Shown: positions 63,621 to 64,000 of the stretch, piece by piece
Numbering within the stretch: the first letter of the stretch is position 1
Layout of the letters: the number at the start of each line of letters is the position of its first letter
Assembly (NCBI GenBank): GCA_964413265.1
Contig: CAYPRX010000013.1
Span: 62,001 to 126,000 of the forward strand
From: CAVYGN01 sp964413265
Lineage (GTDB): Bacteria; Spirochaetota; Brevinematia; Brevinematales; JAOACQ01
Reading direction: 5' to 3'
Length of the DNA: 64,000 nucleotides
Translations under genes and position numbers: made by a program
The notes under the pieces: model-generated
Database searches by the model: none
Told to the model about the DNA's origin: nothing
The model's input: the letters and a program-made list of their open reading frames with translations, nothing else

Positions 63621-64000
63621 AAAGGGTTATTATGGAGAGTTCGGAGGGTCTTTTTTGCCTGAAATACTGATACCGACAATCAATGATCTCACAAATGCTT
63701 TTGAAAAAGCCAGAGCGGACAGATCTTTCTGGAAAAAGTACGAGGAGATCATGTCGGAGTATTCCTGCAGACCGACACCCCTGACTTACGCGGAGAACCT
63801 CACTGATTATCTGGGCGGAGCGAAGATATATATAAAAAGAGAAGACCTGAATCATACAGGTGCACACAAGGCTAATAATGTGATGGGACAGGGTCTGCTT
63901 GTAAAAAGGATGGGCAAGACCAGGGTGATCGCAGAAACAGGGGCCGGTCAGCATGGAGTAGCTGCCGCCACAATGGCTGCGAAGTTCGGATTTTCATGCA
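63613..64000 (+). CDS. trpB: tryptophan synthase beta chain (partial, runs off the end)
   Basis: First 129 residues only. 'GYYGEFGGSFLPEILIPTINDL' type N-terminus, 'YSCRPTPLTYAENL' near 53, PLP-lysine in 'KREDLNHTGAHKANNVMGQ' near 82-92 and 'AETGAGQHGVAAATMAAKFG' near 108-127: clearly TrpB1, which joins indole and serine. The ATG lies inside the gntR 3' end (8-nt overlap ATGAGTAG) with AGGGAG just before it. trpA is not upstream; it may follow beyond the window. Regulation by a GntR protein is unusual for trpB. Confidence 0.93.
   Translation, partial: MSRKGYYGEFGGSFLPEILIPTINDLTNAFEKARADRSFWKKYEEIMSEYSCRPTPLTYAENLTDYLGGAKIYIKREDLNHTGAHKANNVMGQGLLVKRMGKTRVIAETGAGQHGVAAATMAAKFGFSC

Noticed and set aside
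63520..63954. Open frame opposite gntR and trpB
   Set aside because: No ribosome site and no recognisable protein; it lies antisense to two well-supported genes.
1..64000. Mobile elements, CRISPR arrays, tRNA or rRNA genes
   Set aside because: No transposase, integrase, direct-repeat array or cloverleaf was recognised by eye; tRNA could be missed without a computed search.

Overview
The window looks like a chromosomal stretch from a free-living or opportunistic Gram-negative bacterium. It encodes an OmpA-like anchor, diderm-type lipoproteins, an alpha-2-macroglobulin/PbpC pair and type I signal peptidase. Moderately AT-rich DNA, sigma70-like promoters (TTGACx, 16-17 bp, TAxxxT), loose lipoboxes, a FliG-like protein and a full long-chain fatty acid oxidation operon are compatible with a spirochaete of the Leptospira type. 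That placement is an inference; no rRNA or tRNA gene was seen to settle it. I saw no insertion sequence, prophage, CRISPR array or toxin-antitoxin pair. Genes are packed into operons with many 1-4 nt stop/start overlaps, and no gene-free stretch exceeds about 300 bases.

Layout: 1-10.7 kb holds an SH3-domain secreted protein, an aminotransferase, lepB, a membrane diguanylate cyclase, a one-chain FakA-FakB (DAK2-DegV) fusion, and an envelope cluster (FlgD-like secreted protein, membrane protein, aroK, FtsB-like coiled coil, membrane ankyrin protein). 10.8-18.1 kb is a plus-strand operon: nadA, a 50-residue protein, a metallophosphoesterase, a ParB-like-fold protein, nadK, recN and an EAL-CBS-GGDEF protein. 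18.1-24.9 kb (minus) is a glycerol/acylglycerol region: thioesterase, two alpha/beta hydrolases, glpK, two FAD oxidoreductases and a DUF1667 protein. 25-26.7 kb has an orphan ParA with a small coiled-coil partner and a small secreted protein. 26.8-33.7 kb is a tightly coupled beta-oxidation operon (acyl-CoA synthetase, thiolase, FadB/J-type protein, acyl-CoA dehydrogenase).

33.7-56 kb (minus) holds an NmrA-like protein, a nitroreductase, a 2-hydroxyacid dehydrogenase, ychF, a hybrid-sensor histidine kinase, a lipid kinase, a large unknown protein, cstA, an alpha-2-macroglobulin lipoprotein, pbpC, a PQQ-propeller/OmpA protein, a HAD phosphatase that appears to start at ATT, a methyltransferase and a TlpA-like thioredoxin lipoprotein. 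56-64 kb (mostly plus) holds hisD, a 66-residue protein, icd, a FliG-like protein, groES without groEL, a two-part glycosyltransferase (minus), and a GntR regulator overlapping trpB, which runs off the window end.

Taken together: esterases and thioesterase release fatty acids and glycerol, the glp cluster and fad operon burn them, icd feeds the TCA cycle, and the DAK-DegV fusion and diacylglycerol-kinase-like protein link fatty acids back to phospholipid. The most striking DNA-level signal is a perfect 17-bp inverted repeat sitting on a full-consensus sigma70 promoter in front of gntR-trpB.
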